DNA of 64,000 nucleotides from Actinobacillus vicugnae (GCF_901687125.1 NZ_CABFJY010000005.1:1-64000), one strand, 5' to 3'. Positions 1 through 10,289 are shown, counted from the first letter of the stretch. A program made the numbers and translations. Notes: a model not told the origin generated them from the sequence alone.

Positions 1-80
1 TGATGTATTACAACCAAAAGCGTATTAAAATGGATTTAAAAGGATTGAGCCCTGCACAATACAGAGCTCAATATTTATAG
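1..80 (+). CDS. IS3-family transposase (OrfB), C-terminal fragment cut by the window edge
   Basis: Only the last 25 or so codons are visible, ending with a TAG stop at 78-80. The residues include YYNQKRIKMDLKGLSPAQYR, the characteristic C-terminus of the integrase-type OrfB transposase of IS3-family (IS150-like) elements, where it follows the DDE catalytic domain. The catalytic residues lie outside the window, so it cannot be said whether the copy is intact. The terminal inverted repeat follows directly. Family call is confident from the motif; subgroup is inferred. Confidence 0.85.
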   Translation, partial: MYYNQKRIKMDLKGLSPAQYRAQYL

Positions 81-114
81 TGTACTAACCTGTCCAACTT
101 TTGGGGGGCAGATC
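1..114 (+). mobile_element. Right end of an IS3-family insertion sequence
   Basis: After the transposase stop there is a short stretch, 91-110, whose reverse complement reads TGCCCCCCAAAAGTTGGACA, a typical IS3/IS150-type terminal repeat starting with TG. The outer boundary is either about 110 (ending in CA) or about 114 (GATCA). The left end and the target duplication are outside the window. The element sits beyond the 3' end of the lpdA gene and is separated from it by a hairpin. Confidence 0.75.
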
Positions 115-115
115 A

Positions 116-160
116 AAAAGCGGTCGAATTCTGCTATTTTTTGCGAATTTCGACCGCTTG
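116..160. terminator. Inverted uptake-signal pair downstream of lpdA
   Basis: AAGCGGTCGAATT and its near-perfect reverse complement AATTTCGACCGCTT face each other with a short AT-rich loop. The pair sits between the IS end and the 3' end of lpdA, where a terminator is expected. Both arms carry the A. pleuropneumoniae-type uptake signal core. The terminator role is inferred from the stem and position. Confidence 0.6.
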
Positions 161-181
161 TATAAATATTAAACTAACGTA

Positions 182-1606
182 TTAGCGTTTTTTAGCTTTT
201 GCGTTTGGTAAGTCTGTGATAGAGCCTTCAAACACTTCCGCTGCTAAACCTACAGATTCATGTAATGTAGGGTGAGCGTGAATAGTTAAAGCGATATCTT
301 CAGCATCACAACCCATTTCGATTGCTAAACCAATTTCACCTAATAACTCACCACCGTTACTACCTACGATTGCACCACCAAGTAAACGATGTGTATCTTT
401 ATCGAAGATCAGTTTAGTCATACCTTCTGAGCATTCAGAAGCAATTGCACGGCCTGAAGCAGCCCAAGGGAATTTAGCCACTTCATAGTTTAAGCCTTCT
501 TGTTTACACTCTTTTTCGGTTTTACCAACCCAAGCAACTTCTGGCTCAGTATAAGCGATTGATGGAATCACTTTTGGATCGAAGTAGTGTTTTTGACCTG
601 CAATCACTTCAGCAGCAACATGACCTTCGTGAACACCTTTATGTGCTAACATTGGCTGACCTACGATATCACCGATAGCGAAGATATGTGGCACGTTTGT
701 ACGCATTTGTTTATCTACTGCAATAAAACCACGCTCATCAACGTTCACACCTGCTTTACCCGCATCAATTAATTTACCATTTGGTACACGACCGATAGCA
801 ACTAACACCGCATCGTAACGTTTAGTATCGTTACATGCTTTGCCTTCCATTGAAACGTAGATGCCATCATCTTTCGCTTCAACAGCCGTTACTTTTGTTT
901 CAAGCATTAACTTGAATTTTTTCTCGATCTGTTTAGTGTAAATCGCAACAATATCTTTGTCCGCAGCTGGAATTACTTGGTCGAACATTTCAACCACTTC
1001 AACTTCCGAACCTAATGCATGGTAAACAGTACCCATCTCTAAACCGATGATACCACCACCCATAATTAATAATTTTTTCGGCACTTCTTTTAATTTAAGT
1101 GCATCTGTTGAGTTCCAAATACGTGGATCTTCATGTGGAATAAATGGTAATTCGATTGGACGAGAACCTGCAGCGATAATCGCATTATCAAATTTAATTG
1201 TTGTTGGGTTACCATCACGGTCGCGTGCAACTAAAGTATTTGGATCAGTAAATGCTGCTAAACCTTCTACAACAGTTACTTTACGTGCTTTAGCCATACC
1301 CGCTAAACCACCTGTTAATTTTGCTACAACCGCCTCTTTACCCGCACGAACTTTATTTAAATCAATTGTCGGTTCGCCAAAAGTAATACCATTTTTTTCC
1401 GCATGTTTTGCTTCTTCAATTACTTTTGCGACGTGTAATAATGCTTTAGACGGGATACAACCTACGTTTAAACATACACCACCTAAAGTTGAATAACGTT
1501 CAACAATAACCGTTTCTAAGCCTAAGTCTGCGCAACGGAATGCCGCTGAATAACCAGCAGGACCCGCACCAAGTACCACGACTTGCGTTTTAATTTCTTT
1601 GCTCAT
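182..1606 (-). CDS. lpdA: Dihydrolipoyl dehydrogenase (E3)
   Basis: E3 flavoprotein that reoxidises dihydrolipoyl groups of the pyruvate and 2-oxoglutarate dehydrogenase complexes and passes electrons to NAD+. The 474-residue length is standard. The FAD-binding GAGPAG motif starts at residue 13, the redox disulphide is C45/C50 in CLNVGCIPSK, an NAD-binding GGGIIGLE lies in the middle, and the catalytic HPTLHES is near the C-terminus. It is the last gene of aceE-aceF-lpdA, with an AAGGA ribosome site before the ATG. It probably also serves the SucAB complex encoded at 31-36 kb, as no second lpd gene is seen here. Confidence 0.98.
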   Translation of the reverse strand: MSKEIKTQVVVLGAGPAGYSAAFRCADLGLETVIVERYSTLGGVCLNVGCIPSKALLHVAKVIEEAKHAEKNGITFGEPTIDLNKVRAGKEAVVAKLTGGLAGMAKARKVTVVEGLAAFTDPNTLVARDRDGNPTTIKFDNAIIAAGSRPIELPFIPHEDPRIWNSTDALKLKEVPKKLLIMGGGIIGLEMGTVYHALGSEVEVVEMFDQVIPAADKDIVAIYTKQIEKKFKLMLETKVTAVEAKDDGIYVSMEGKACNDTKRYDAVLVAIGRVPNGKLIDAGKAGVNVDERGFIAVDKQMRTNVPHIFAIGDIVGQPMLAHKGVHEGHVAAEVIAGQKHYFDPKVIPSIAYTEPEVAWVGKTEKECKQEGLNYEVAKFPWAASGRAIASECSEGMTKLIFDKDTHRLLGGAIVGSNGGELLGEIGLAIEMGCDAEDIALTIHAHPTLHESVGLAAEVFEGSITDLPNAKAKKR

Positions 1607-1623
1607 AATTTTTCCTTTTTAAT

Positions 1624-1673
1624 TGTAGGGACGCATTACCTGCGTCCATGGACACACGCAGTGTGTCCCTACA
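1624..1673. repeat. TGTAGGGAC...GTCCCTACA palindromic repeat between aceF and lpdA
   Basis: A nine-base perfect inverted repeat, TGTAGGGAC at 1624-1632 and GTCCCTACA at 1665-1673, encloses a smaller GTCCATGGAC palindrome. Two relatives occur in this window (3634-3697 and 27996-28024) and all share the TGNAGGGRCG / CCCTAC ends. The right end runs into an uptake signal at 1671. It resembles small REP- or MITE-like intergenic palindromes; any function is unknown. Confidence 0.6.
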
Positions 1674-1715
1674 AGCGGTCAATTTTGCAAAAACTTTTAC
1701 AAATTCGACCGCTTA
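1671..1715. terminator. Inverted uptake-signal pair between aceF and lpdA
   Basis: ACAAGCGGTCAATT faces AAATTCGACCGCTTA across an A/T-rich loop. It lies just after the aceF stop on the minus strand and could reduce read-through into lpdA, or act only as paired uptake signals. Position and stem are seen; the role is inferred. Confidence 0.45.
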
Positions 1716-1719
1716 CCTA

Positions 1720-3615
1720 TTACATTACTAAGCGACGAATATCCGCTAATACACCATTGATGTAGCTTAGGAATCTTGCACCATCAGCACCATCAATTAC
1801 ACGGTGGTCGAATGATAGAGAAAGAGGAAGCATTAAGCGTGGTTCAAACTCTTTACCATTCCATACAGGTGCCATTTCAGACTTAGACACACCTAAGATT
1901 GCAACTTCTGGCGCATTCACGATTGGGGTAAAGTGAGTTGTACCGATACCACCAAGGCTTGAAATTGTGAAACAGCCACCTTGCATGTCAGAACCAGAAA
2001 GTTTACCGTCACGCGCTTTCTTAGAAACTTCCATTAACTCACGTGATAATTCGATAATGCCTTTTTTATTCACATTTTTGAATACAGGAACAACTAAGCC
2101 GTTTGGCGTATCTACCGCAACACCAATGTTGATGTATTTCTTAATCGTTAATTTTTGACCGTCTTCAGAAATTGAGCTGTTGAAACGTGGGTATGCTTCT
2201 AATGCTTTCGCTACCGCTTTCATGATGAATACGACTGGCGTAATCTTCACATCAAGTTTTTGTTTTTCAACAACTTTATTTTGTTCTTTACGGAACGCTT
2301 CTAATTCTGTGATATCTGTACGATCGAAGTGTGTAACGTGTGGAATCATTACCCAGTTACGGTGTAAGTTTGCACCAGAAATCTTATTGATACGGCTTAA
2401 CTCTACTTCTTCTACTTCACCGAATTTACTGAAATCAACTTTCGGCCATGGTAATAAGCCTAAACCTGCACCATTTGCCACACCATTACCTGCTGTTGCT
2501 GCAACAGTACCTGTTTCAAATGCTTTAACTGCAGTTTTAACATATGCTTGGATATCTTCTTTAACGATACGACCTTTACGACCTGTACCTTTAACTTTAT
2601 CTAAGTTCACGCCAAATTCACGCGCTAAACGGCGAATTACTGGTGTTGCGTGTGCATATGCATTGCTTGCTACAACTTGCTCTTGGCTCAAGCCAGAAAC
2701 ATTACCGCTTTGTGCAGGCGCTACTGTCTGTGCTACTGGCGCTGGAGTAGCTGCTTGTGCAACTGGTGCTGGAGTCGCTACTGGTGCAGCACCTTGAACT
2801 TCAAAGCGCATAATTAATGAACCTGTTGATACTTTATCGCCAGATTTCACTAAAATATCTTTTACTACACCTGCAAATGGCGCTGGTACTTCCATTGATG
2901 CTTTGTCGCCTTCAACAGTAATTAAAGATTGCTCTTCTGATACTGTATCGCCAACATTTACCATGATTTCAGTTACGTTTACTTCATCACCACCGATATC
3001 AGGTACATTTACATCCTTAATTACTGTTGCCGTTGCAACTGCTGGTGCTTCTGCTTGAACTGGCGCTGTAGCGACTGGTGTTGCTGATGCGGTTTCAAAC
3101 TTCATGATTAATTTGCCAGTGGTTACTTTATCGCCAACATTAATTAAAATTTCTTTTACTACACCTGCGATTGGAGCTGGTACTTCCATTGAAGCTTTGT
3201 CGCCTTCAACGTTAATGATTGATTGATCAACTTCAACTGAGTCGCCAACTTTAACCATAATTTCAGTTACATTAACTTCATCTGAACCGATATCAGGTAC
3301 ATTCACTTCAACTACTGCTGATGCTGCTGGCGCAGCTACTGCTTGTTGTGCTGGTGCTTCAGCTGATGGAGCTGGTGCTACATCTGCCGCGTCTAACACT
3401 AACATTGGTGAACCAGTTGTTACTTTATCGCCAACTTTTACTAAAACTTCTTTCACTACGCCTGCTTCTGGTGCTGGCACTTCCATTGAAGCTTTATCAC
3501 CTTCCACATTAATAATCGATTGATCTACAGTAATAGTATCGCCTACTTTTACCATTACTTCGGTTACGCTTACTTCATCCGAACCGATGTCTGGTACATT
3601 AATTTGTTTTGACAT
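1720..3615 (-). CDS. aceF: Dihydrolipoyllysine acetyltransferase of pyruvate dehydrogenase (E2), three lipoyl domains
   Basis: Core E2 of the pyruvate dehydrogenase complex, transferring the acetyl group from lipoamide to CoA. The 631 residues contain three tandem lipoyl domains with lipoylated lysines at K41, K140 and K238, each in the same [12 protein letters not shown] context and about 98 residues apart, joined by Ala/Pro/Val-rich hinges. A peripheral subunit-binding domain follows (around 325-365, [28 protein letters not shown]). The catalytic domain ends with the active-site HRVIDG (H604). Three lipoyl domains is also the E. coli number. It lies between aceE and lpdA, with an AAGGA ribosome site. 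Confidence 0.98.
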   Translation of the reverse strand: MSKQINVPDIGSDEVSVTEVMVKVGDTITVDQSIINVEGDKASMEVPAPEAGVVKEVLVKVGDKVTTGSPMLVLDAADVAPAPSAEAPAQQAVAAPAASAVVEVNVPDIGSDEVNVTEIMVKVGDSVEVDQSIINVEGDKASMEVPAPIAGVVKEILINVGDKVTTGKLIMKFETASATPVATAPVQAEAPAVATATVIKDVNVPDIGGDEVNVTEIMVNVGDTVSEEQSLITVEGDKASMEVPAPFAGVVKDILVKSGDKVSTGSLIMRFEVQGAAPVATPAPVAQAATPAPVAQTVAPAQSGNVSGLSQEQVVASNAYAHATPVIRRLAREFGVNLDKVKGTGRKGRIVKEDIQAYVKTAVKAFETGTVAATAGNGVANGAGLGLLPWPKVDFSKFGEVEEVELSRINKISGANLHRNWVMIPHVTHFDRTDITELEAFRKEQNKVVEKQKLDVKITPVVFIMKAVAKALEAYPRFNSSISEDGQKLTIKKYINIGVAVDTPNGLVVPVFKNVNKKGIIELSRELMEVSKKARDGKLSGSDMQGGCFTISSLGGIGTTHFTPIVNAPEVAILGVSKSEMAPVWNGKEFEPRLMLPLSLSFDHRVIDGADGARFLSYINGVLADIRRLVM

Positions 3616-3633
3616 TTGGTAATCCTTTTTTAT

Positions 3634-3697
3634 TGCAGGGACGCCACGTGTGGCATCCTTTATCTTTTTATGTGGACGCGAAGCTTCGCGTCCCTAC
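3634..3697. repeat. GGGACGC...GCGTCCCTAC palindromic repeat between aceE and aceF
   Basis: This is a second copy of the palindrome family. It starts TGCAGGGACGCC and ends GCGTCCCTAC. At 3674-3693 it holds a perfect 20-base palindrome, GGACGCGAAGCTTCGCGTCC, and near 3642-3652 a smaller GCCACGTGTGGC. It fills most of the gap between aceE and aceF, so the aceEF transcript must carry the structure. Confidence 0.6.
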
Positions 3698-3700
3698 TGA

Positions 3701-6355
3701 TTATGCATATAACGGGTTAATACGATCTACGTTCAAGCCGAATTTAGCAATCGCATCAGCAACCACTTTAGTTTCTACTGTGCCTTCTTTCGCTAATTGT
3801 GATAATGCTGCAATCACAACATAACGTGCATCTACTTCGAAGTGTTCACGTAAATTTGCACGACTATCTGAACGACCGAAACCATCTGTACCTAGCACGT
3901 GATAGTGTTTTGTTGGTACGAATGCACGGATTTGATCCGCATATTGTTTCACGTAGTCAGTTGAAGCTACTGTTGGTAAATCAGCTAACACTTGCGCTAC
4001 ATAAGGAACACGTTGTTCTGCTGTTGGATGTAATAAATTCCAGCGTACCGCATCGTTACCTTCACGTGCTAATTCATTGAATGATGGTGCTGAGAATACG
4101 TCTGCAGTTACACCGTAGTCATTCGCAAGGATTTGTGCTGCTTCACGAACGTGACGCATGATTGCACCAGAACCTAATAATTGAACGTGACCTTTACCTT
4201 TACCCGCAACCGTTTCAAATTTATATAAACCTTTACGGATACCTTCTTCTGCACCTTCTGGCATTGCAGGTTGATCCATCACTTCGTTCAACGTAGTCAT
4301 ATAGTAGAATACGTCTTCTTGTTTTTCACCGTACATACGGTTGATACCGTCTTGCATGATTACTGCAACTTCGAATGCGAATGATGGGTCGTAAGTAACA
4401 CAGTTAGGAATAATACCTGCTTGAATATGGCTATGACCATCTTCATGTTGTAAACCTTCACCGTTTAATGTTGTACGGCCAGATGTACCACCAACCATGA
4501 AACCACGGGCTAATTGGTCACCTGCTAACCACATCATATCGCCCACACGTTGGAAACCAAACATTGAGTAATAGATGAAGAATGGAATCATCGGCTGGTT
4601 ACTTACAGAGTAAGAAGTTGCCGCAGCTACCCAAGAAGCAGCACCACCTAATTCGTTGATACCTTCTTGTAATACTTGACCATCTTTTGCTTCACGGTAG
4701 TAAGCTACTAAATCACGATCTGAAGGCGTATAGTTTTGACCGTGTGGGTTATAGATACCTACTTGACGGAATAAACCTTCCATACCGAATGTACGTGCTT
4801 CATCCACGATCATTGGAACGATTGTTTTACCAATATTTTTATCTTTCAATAAGATATTTAATACACGGCTAAATGCCATTGTGGTTGAAATACCACGTGG
4901 TTGTTCTTCAAGTAACGCTTTAAATTCTTCTAATGCAGGTACTTTATACTCTACATCGAATTTCGTACGACGAGCAGGAACATAACCATTTAATGCTTTA
5001 CGGTGACCGTGAATATAGTTGTATTCTTCAGAACCTTCTGCAAATTTGATGTATTCAAGATTTTCAACTTGTTCATCAGTTAATGGCAATTCGAAATAGT
5101 CACGGAAGCCTTTTAAGCTTTCTAATGACATTTTTTTCGATTGGTGAGCAGTATTTTTACTTTCTGCTTCAGGAATTTTATAACCTTTAACTTGGTGCGC
5201 TAAAATCACTACTGGTTTATCAGATTTTTGAGCTTTTGCGTACGCAGCGTAAAGTTTTTCACTATCGTGTGCACCACGGCGAAGCTCCCAAATTTCATCA
5301 TCAGTCATATCTGCTACTAATGCAGCTGTTTCTGGGTAACGACCGAAGAAGTGTTCACGAATGTAAGCACCATTTTTAGATTTGAATGTTAAGTAGTCAC
5401 CATCAACCACTTCCATCATTAATTGCGCTAACTTACCAGAAGTGTCTTTCGCAAATAATTTATCCCAGTTGCTGCCCCATAATACTTTGATTACTTCCCA
5501 ACCTGCACCAGTAAATAAACCTTCTAATTCTTGAATGATTTTACCGTTACCATTTACTGGGCCGTCTAAGCGCTGTAAGTTACAGCTTACTGTAAAGATT
5601 AAGTTATTTAATTTTTCACGAGCTGCGAAAGTTAATGCACCTTTAGACTCAATTTCATCCATCTCGCCATCGCCTAAGAATGCATACACTTTTTGATCTG
5701 CAGTATCTTTTAAACCACGGTTTTCAAGGTATTTTAAGAAACGAGCTTGGTAAATTGCATTAACAGGACCTAAACCCATTGATACGGTTGAGAATTGCCA
5801 AAACTCAGGCATTAATTTCGGGTGTGGATATGAAGATAAACCATCTACAAATGCTTCTTGACGGAAGTTATCAAGTTGTTCTTCTGTTAAACGACCTTCA
5901 ACATAAGCACGAGCATACATACCTGGTGCAGCGTGACCTTGGAAGAATACTAAGTCACCACCATTTTTCTCAGTTGCTGCTTTGAAGAAGTGGTTGTAGC
6001 ACACTTCGTACATTGTTGCTGCTGATTGGAATGTTGAAATATGGCCACCTAAATCAAGATCTTTCTTCTGGCTACGTAAAACCATTGCGATAGCGTTCCA
6101 ACGTACTGCTGAACGAATACGGCGCTCGATTTTGTGGTCACCTGGGTAAGCTGGTTGTGCTGATACAGGGATAGTATTCACATACGCTGTTGTTACACCT
6201 GATTGAACTGGCACGCCATCTTTACGCGCTTGGCTTAATAACTCATCGATAATGAATTGTGCACGTTCAACACCTTCTACACGGATTAATGAATCAAGTG
6301 ATTCTAACCACTCTTTTGTTTCAAATGGATCTACATCTCTTTCTAACTCTGACAT
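3701..6355 (-). CDS. aceE: Pyruvate dehydrogenase E1 component (homodimeric type)
   Basis: Thiamine-diphosphate-dependent E1 that decarboxylates pyruvate and acetylates lipoyl-E2. The 884-residue length and the N-terminal DPFETKEWLESLDSLI match the homodimeric gammaproteobacterial E1. A thiamine-diphosphate motif GDGEMDE opens the cofactor region. The start ATG has an AAGGA ribosome site seven bases upstream. It is the first gene of aceE-aceF-lpdA. The usual adjacent repressor gene pdhR is absent; a 358-base gene-free region precedes the operon instead. Confidence 0.98.
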   Translation of the reverse strand: MSELERDVDPFETKEWLESLDSLIRVEGVERAQFIIDELLSQARKDGVPVQSGVTTAYVNTIPVSAQPAYPGDHKIERRIRSAVRWNAIAMVLRSQKKDLDLGGHISTFQSAATMYEVCYNHFFKAATEKNGGDLVFFQGHAAPGMYARAYVEGRLTEEQLDNFRQEAFVDGLSSYPHPKLMPEFWQFSTVSMGLGPVNAIYQARFLKYLENRGLKDTADQKVYAFLGDGEMDEIESKGALTFAAREKLNNLIFTVSCNLQRLDGPVNGNGKIIQELEGLFTGAGWEVIKVLWGSNWDKLFAKDTSGKLAQLMMEVVDGDYLTFKSKNGAYIREHFFGRYPETAALVADMTDDEIWELRRGAHDSEKLYAAYAKAQKSDKPVVILAHQVKGYKIPEAESKNTAHQSKKMSLESLKGFRDYFELPLTDEQVENLEYIKFAEGSEEYNYIHGHRKALNGYVPARRTKFDVEYKVPALEEFKALLEEQPRGISTTMAFSRVLNILLKDKNIGKTIVPMIVDEARTFGMEGLFRQVGIYNPHGQNYTPSDRDLVAYYREAKDGQVLQEGINELGGAASWVAAATSYSVSNQPMIPFFIYYSMFGFQRVGDMMWLAGDQLARGFMVGGTSGRTTLNGEGLQHEDGHSHIQAGIIPNCVTYDPSFAFEVAVIMQDGINRMYGEKQEDVFYYMTTLNEVMDQPAMPEGAEEGIRKGLYKFETVAGKGKGHVQLLGSGAIMRHVREAAQILANDYGVTADVFSAPSFNELAREGNDAVRWNLLHPTAEQRVPYVAQVLADLPTVASTDYVKQYADQIRAFVPTKHYHVLGTDGFGRSDSRANLREHFEVDARYVVIAALSQLAKEGTVETKVVADAIAKFGLNVDRINPLYA

Positions 6356-6713
6356 AGGTTGTCCTTATTTTAAGTAAATAATGAGTGATAAGTGCTATGA
6401 AATTAGGACTTATCGTTTGATGAAATTATAAACATTCACTTGAATAGACTAAACATAAAACACACAGAAAGTTTAACAAAATGTAAAAACCTGTTTTCTA
6501 TTCGAGTGAATATCTTTGATTTATCTACTTGATTTTAAACATATTTTAACGTTTACTAAAAAATGTTGAAAATTTGTAGAAAAATTTTTGCCAACAAGAT
6601 AGCAAAATTGCCCTATTTTGTCTATTTTTTTGACCCGTACAAGCTAGCGCTACCAATAAGCAAGCGGTTAAAACTTGCAATTTTTTTACAAATTTTAACC
6701 GCTTGTAGGAGGG
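6356..6713. other. 358-base gene-free region upstream of aceE and downstream of pyrD
   Basis: No credible reading frame. On the pyrD side it holds a hairpin (6661-6706). On the aceE side GATAAGT (6387-6393) is repeated inverted as ACTTATC (6408-6414), 30-60 bases before the aceE start, a possible operator or leader hairpin. The rest is very AT-rich and must include the aceE promoter. I do not recognise a PdhR site. Which regulator acts here is unknown. Confidence 0.6.
6661..6706. terminator. Inverted uptake-signal pair upstream of the pyrD 3' region side
   Basis: CAAGCGGTTAAAA pairs with TTTTAACCGCTTG around a T-rich loop, directly after the pyrD stop codon on the minus strand. A 13-base stem followed by A/T-rich sequence makes a likely terminator for the pyrD transcript; both arms carry uptake cores. 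Confidence 0.6.
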
Positions 6714-7724
6714 TTATTTATTGAGGTTGATATGTTTTGCCAATTCTTGAATTAATCTAGGTCCTTGGTAAATCATTGCCGAATAAACTTGCAACAACCT
6801 AGCTCCTGCACCTATTTTTTCCTGCCCTGATGAAACAGAATGAATACCACCACTGCCAATAATCGGTAATCGCCCATTGAGTTCTTTTGCTAATCTAGTA
6901 ATCAAATGCGTACTTAGCGAATTTAGAGGCTTACCACTTAGTCCGCCTTGTTGCTCTGCATGCTTTAAACCAGAGACGGGGTCTCGAGATAACGTTGTAT
7001 TGCCTGCAATCACGCCATCAATTTTATGTCGCACTAAACTATCTGCCACCGAAGCCACTTCTTCATCACTTAAATCAGGCGCAATTTTTAAGACAAGCGG
7101 TTTATATTTTGAAAACTTTTGCGAAAGAATAGACTGTTCTTGTTTTAGCGCACTTAGCAAATCATCTAGTGCTTCACCATATTGCAACGAACGCAAATTT
7201 TTTGTGTTCGGCGAAGAAATATTCACCGTAATATAATCCGCGTATTCATATACTTTGCGTAAACAAATTTGGTAGTCATCTAGCGCATTTTCGATTGGAG
7301 TAAATGCATTTTTCCCGATATTAATGCCTAATACACCGTCATATTTTGAGCGTTTTACATTCTCAACCAATACATCCACACCATCATTATTAAAACCATT
7401 ACGATTAATAATTCCTTCTGCTTCCAACAGTCGAAATTGGCGAGGTTTAGGATTACCGTCTTGTGCCACAGGCGTAACAGTTCCAACTTCAACAAAGCCG
7501 AATCCTAGCTTTCCGAAACCATCGATTGCTTCGCCATTTTTATCTGCCCCAGCGGCTAATCCAATGGGGTTTTTGAAGTGTAGCCCCATAACATCTGTGG
7601 GATTTTGTGGAATAGGTAGAGGATCAAAAGGTAATTTTCCGACCAGTTTAAGCGCTTGAACGGAAAAATTATGCGCACTTTCAGCGTCCATAGCAAAAAG
7701 ACATTTGCGAATGAAGGAATACAT
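6714..7724 (-). CDS. pyrD: Dihydroorotate dehydrogenase (quinone), class 2
   Basis: Membrane-associated flavoenzyme oxidising dihydroorotate to orotate with quinone, the fourth step of pyrimidine synthesis. The 336 residues start with the short hydrophobic/amphipathic N-terminal segment ([18 protein letters not shown]) typical of class 2 enzymes that dock on the inner membrane. FMN-site [10 protein letters not shown] is near 55-64, the catalytic-serine loop [11 protein letters not shown] near 170, and a C-terminal phosphate-binding GSGGI follows. It follows prs on the same strand but is separated by a terminator, so it probably has its own promoter. No PurR-like box is seen before it, unlike pyrD of E. 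coli. Confidence 0.97.
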   Translation of the reverse strand: MYSFIRKCLFAMDAESAHNFSVQALKLVGKLPFDPLPIPQNPTDVMGLHFKNPIGLAAGADKNGEAIDGFGKLGFGFVEVGTVTPVAQDGNPKPRQFRLLEAEGIINRNGFNNDGVDVLVENVKRSKYDGVLGINIGKNAFTPIENALDDYQICLRKVYEYADYITVNISSPNTKNLRSLQYGEALDDLLSALKQEQSILSQKFSKYKPLVLKIAPDLSDEEVASVADSLVRHKIDGVIAGNTTLSRDPVSGLKHAEQQGGLSGKPLNSLSTHLITRLAKELNGRLPIIGSGGIHSVSSGQEKIGAGARLLQVYSAMIYQGPRLIQELAKHINLNK

Positions 7725-7762
7725 GATGAACTCTTCGGTTGTATAGGAAAAATAAATAAACT

Positions 7763-7787
7763 AAGGGCGAGTATCAAACTCGCCCTT
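7763..7787 (-). terminator. Intrinsic terminator of prs
   Basis: AAGGGCGAG and CTCGCCCTT form a nine-base GC-rich stem with a seven-base loop. On the minus strand it is followed by AGTTTATTTATTTTT. It lies seven bases past the prs stop codon and separates prs from pyrD. Confidence 0.85.
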
Positions 7788-7793
7788 GAAGGA

Positions 7794-8744
7794 TTATGCG
7801 TCAAACATTGCAGAAATAGATTCTTCGTTGCTAATACGACGAATAGCTTCTGCCAACATGCTTGATAATGTTAATGCACGTACTTTATTTAATGCTTTAA
7901 TTTCATCAGAAAGTGGAATGGTATCCGTTACAACCACTTCATCTAATGCTGGGTTTGCGATGTTTTTCGCTGCTGTGCCTGAGAATACTGCATGCGTTGC
8001 GTAAGCAACAACTTTTGTTGCACCACGTTCTTTTAACGCTTCTGCTGCTTTCACTAAAGTACCGCCAGTATCGATCATATCATCAACTAAAATACAATCA
8101 CGACCTGAGACATCACCAATAATGTGCATGACTTGTGATACGTTTGCTTTTGGACGGCGTTTATCAATGATCGCCATATCTGCATCATTCAATAATTTCG
8201 CGATTGCACGTGCACGCACCACACCGCCGATATCTGGTGATACTACCATTGGATTATTTAAGTCTGTTTTCTTTAAAATATCCTCGATAAGCACAGGCGA
8301 ACCAAATACGTTATCTACTGGTACATCAAAGAAACCTTGGATCTGCTCTGCGTGCAAATCACAAGTTAAGACACGGTCAACACCCACGCTTGAAAGGAAA
8401 TCTGCAACTACTTTCGCAGTAATTGGTACACGCGCTGAACGCACACGACGGTCTTGGCGTGCATAACCGAAATAAGGGATAACAGCCGTAATACGACCAG
8501 CAGACGCACGACGTAACGCATCAACCATAACAATCAATTCCATTAAGTTGTCATTTGTTGGAGCACAAGTTGATTGGATAATAAACACATCCGAACCACG
8601 TACGTTTTCGTTAATTTGAACTTGAATTTCACCGTCGCTAAAACGACCTACTGTTGCATTACCTAAAGAGATATAAAGGCGTTCTGCAATACGTTTTGCA
8701 AGTTCTGGCGTTGCGTTACCCGCAAACAGTTTAATATCTGGCAT
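7794..8744 (-). CDS. prs: Ribose-phosphate pyrophosphokinase
   Basis: Makes PRPP from ribose 5-phosphate and ATP, the shared precursor for purines, pyrimidines, tryptophan and histidine. The 316 residues begin [16 protein letters not shown], nearly the same as E. coli, and carry the PRPP-binding loop [10 protein letters not shown] near residue 220. An AAGGATC ribosome site precedes the ATG. It sits 31 bases after ispE in the lolB-ispE-prs order that is common in gammaproteobacteria. Confidence 0.98.
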   Translation of the reverse strand: MPDIKLFAGNATPELAKRIAERLYISLGNATVGRFSDGEIQVQINENVRGSDVFIIQSTCAPTNDNLMELIVMVDALRRASAGRITAVIPYFGYARQDRRVRSARVPITAKVVADFLSSVGVDRVLTCDLHAEQIQGFFDVPVDNVFGSPVLIEDILKKTDLNNPMVVSPDIGGVVRARAIAKLLNDADMAIIDKRRPKANVSQVMHIIGDVSGRDCILVDDMIDTGGTLVKAAEALKERGATKVVAYATHAVFSGTAAKNIANPALDEVVVTDTIPLSDEIKALNKVRALTLSSMLAEAIRRISNEESISAMFDA

Positions 8745-8775
8745 TGGAATTGATCCTTGAATTTACAAAGGGAAT

Positions 8776-9621
8776 TTAGGGGATTAAGTTTAATTTTTTG
8801 TGCAAAGGGGAAATATTCTGTCCTTTAGCAACAAAACCACACACGTTTTGAGGTTTGCAGTCGAAGACTTTCTCTGCGTCTTCTTTTGAATCAAATTCGG
8901 CAAAAATACAAGCACCTGTGCCTGTTAACCGAAACGGTGCATATTCTACCAATTCTTGGACAAGATCTTCAACCTCTGAATAATGATCTCGCACAACTTT
9001 TTCGCAATCGTTTGCCCAATTGTTGGCAAATAATTCCGTTAAACTACGTTTTGGCGTATTGCGAGGTAAATTTGGATCATTAAAAACCACCGCTGTTGAA
9101 ATAGAAACGCTCGGTTTTAACACTACAAACCATTTTTCTGCTGGCTCACAAGGAGTTAATTGCTCACCGACGCCTTCTGCAAAAGCCGCAACGCCTCGCA
9201 CAAAGATCGGTACATCCGCACCTAAGCTCAGCCCTAGTTCAGCAAGCTCCGTTAAACTCAAACCTGTTTGCCAAAAATGATTGAGCCCTACCAATACGGT
9301 TGCCGCATTTGATGAACCGCCACCGACTCCTCCCCCCATAGGTAAACGCTTTGTCACGCCAATTTTGGCACCTTTACGACAAGCGGTGTGATTTTGTAAT
9401 AATTTTGCGGCACGATAAATCAGGTTCTGCTCTTTCTCTACACCTTCGATTTCATTTTGTAACGAAATTTCTCCGCTATCATCGACTTCAAGCGAAATTT
9501 CATCTCCAAAATCTAAAAATTGAAAAAGGGTTTGTAGCTCATGATAGCCATCAGCACGTCGATTGGTAATATATAAAAAAAGATTTAACTTCGCGGGGCT
9601 AGGTAATGTCACTTTATTCAT
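8776..9621 (-). CDS. ispE: 4-diphosphocytidyl-2-C-methyl-D-erythritol kinase
   Basis: GHMP-family kinase of the MEP isoprenoid pathway, phosphorylating CDP-ME on its 2-hydroxyl. It has the family's N-terminal [12 protein letters not shown] and the ATP-binding glycine loop [15 protein letters not shown] place the start at the ATG at 9621 (281 residues), because its A overlaps the TAA stop of lolB (TAATG), the arrangement expected for translational coupling, and the product then starts [17 protein letters not shown] at 9633 would add four residues. It supplies isoprenoids for UppS, encoded at 50 kb. Confidence 0.96.
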   Translation of the reverse strand: MNKVTLPSPAKLNLFLYITNRRADGYHELQTLFQFLDFGDEISLEVDDSGEISLQNEIEGVEKEQNLIYRAAKLLQNHTACRKGAKIGVTKRLPMGGGVGGGSSNAATVLVGLNHFWQTGLSLTELAELGLSLGADVPIFVRGVAAFAEGVGEQLTPCEPAEKWFVVLKPSVSISTAVVFNDPNLPRNTPKRSLTELFANNWANDCEKVVRDHYSEVEDLVQELVEYAPFRLTGTGACIFAEFDSKEDAEKVFDCKPQNVCGFVAKGQNISPLHKKLNLIP

Positions 9622-10253
9622 TAATAAGTCCACTGATCGATACGAATTTTTAAAGTCTGCTGACCATTTTCTAACACAATCAACTTCGGTAAGTTTGGTA
9701 GGCGATCTTCATGATATTCCACATAGCTTGCCTTCCACACTTGTCCATTGATTGGATAGCTAAATTGCGAAAGTTGACGTTTTTCATTCACAATATAATT
9801 GCCATTTTGTTCTGGCTGACCTTTTACCCAATAGGCAAATTGATCGATTGGAAACGATACACCAATAATTTCTTCCATCAGCGTATTTACATCTGCATCG
9901 GAACGCGAACGCCCTTCACTATCTGAAACCGTTAAACCTCGCTGAGTACGTTGTAATTTCATCGCTTTGGTCGATAAATTTGATGAAAGCGCTAAACCAA
10001 AGTTATTTGCTGATTGGTATTGCCAATCAAAGTGTGAAGAAAAACGTTCTTCTGGCGAAATATAGCCAAATTGCCCTTTCGCTTGATAGCGTTTAATTTG
10101 AGTTAATTGGGCTAAATGTTGTTGCCATTTCACATCAGAATGCGGGATTTGAACGCTAGGCGTTTGAACAGTCGTAGGTGCATCTAGCACAGAATTACAT
10201 CCTGTTAATACTAACATTGCGCCAAATGAAACTAAAAAAGAAAATTTTTTCAT
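9621..10253 (-). CDS. lolB: Outer-membrane lipoprotein receptor LolB
   Basis: LolB accepts lipoproteins from periplasmic LolA and inserts them into the outer membrane; it is itself a lipoprotein. The 210-residue product has a signal peptide with a lipobox ending LTGC, giving an acylated Cys at position 19. The region around 40-120 ([22 protein letters not shown]) fits the LolB fold. The stop overlaps the ispE start by one base. Gene order lolB-ispE-prs supports the call, since LolB sequences are divergent. Lnt, needed for its maturation, begins at the right edge of the window. Confidence 0.93.
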   Translation of the reverse strand: MKKFSFLVSFGAMLVLTGCNSVLDAPTTVQTPSVQIPHSDVKWQQHLAQLTQIKRYQAKGQFGYISPEERFSSHFDWQYQSANNFGLALSSNLSTKAMKLQRTQRGLTVSDSEGRSRSDADVNTLMEEIIGVSFPIDQFAYWVKGQPEQNGNYIVNEKRQLSQFSYPINGQVWKASYVEYHEDRLPNLPKLIVLENGQQTLKIRIDQWTY

Positions 10254-10289
10254 AGCTAACCTTTTATAAATGAGTGGCTATTCTACCTT

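Noticed and set aside
2180-2797. Open frame of 205 codons on the plus strand opposite aceF
   Set aside because: It is the antisense of the Ala/Pro-rich E2 hinge and core, has low-complexity composition and no ribosome site; aceF on the other strand is beyond doubt.
2820-3600. Tandem DNA repeats inside aceF
   Set aside because: They are explained by the three homologous lipoyl domains of the protein, not by a separate repeat element.
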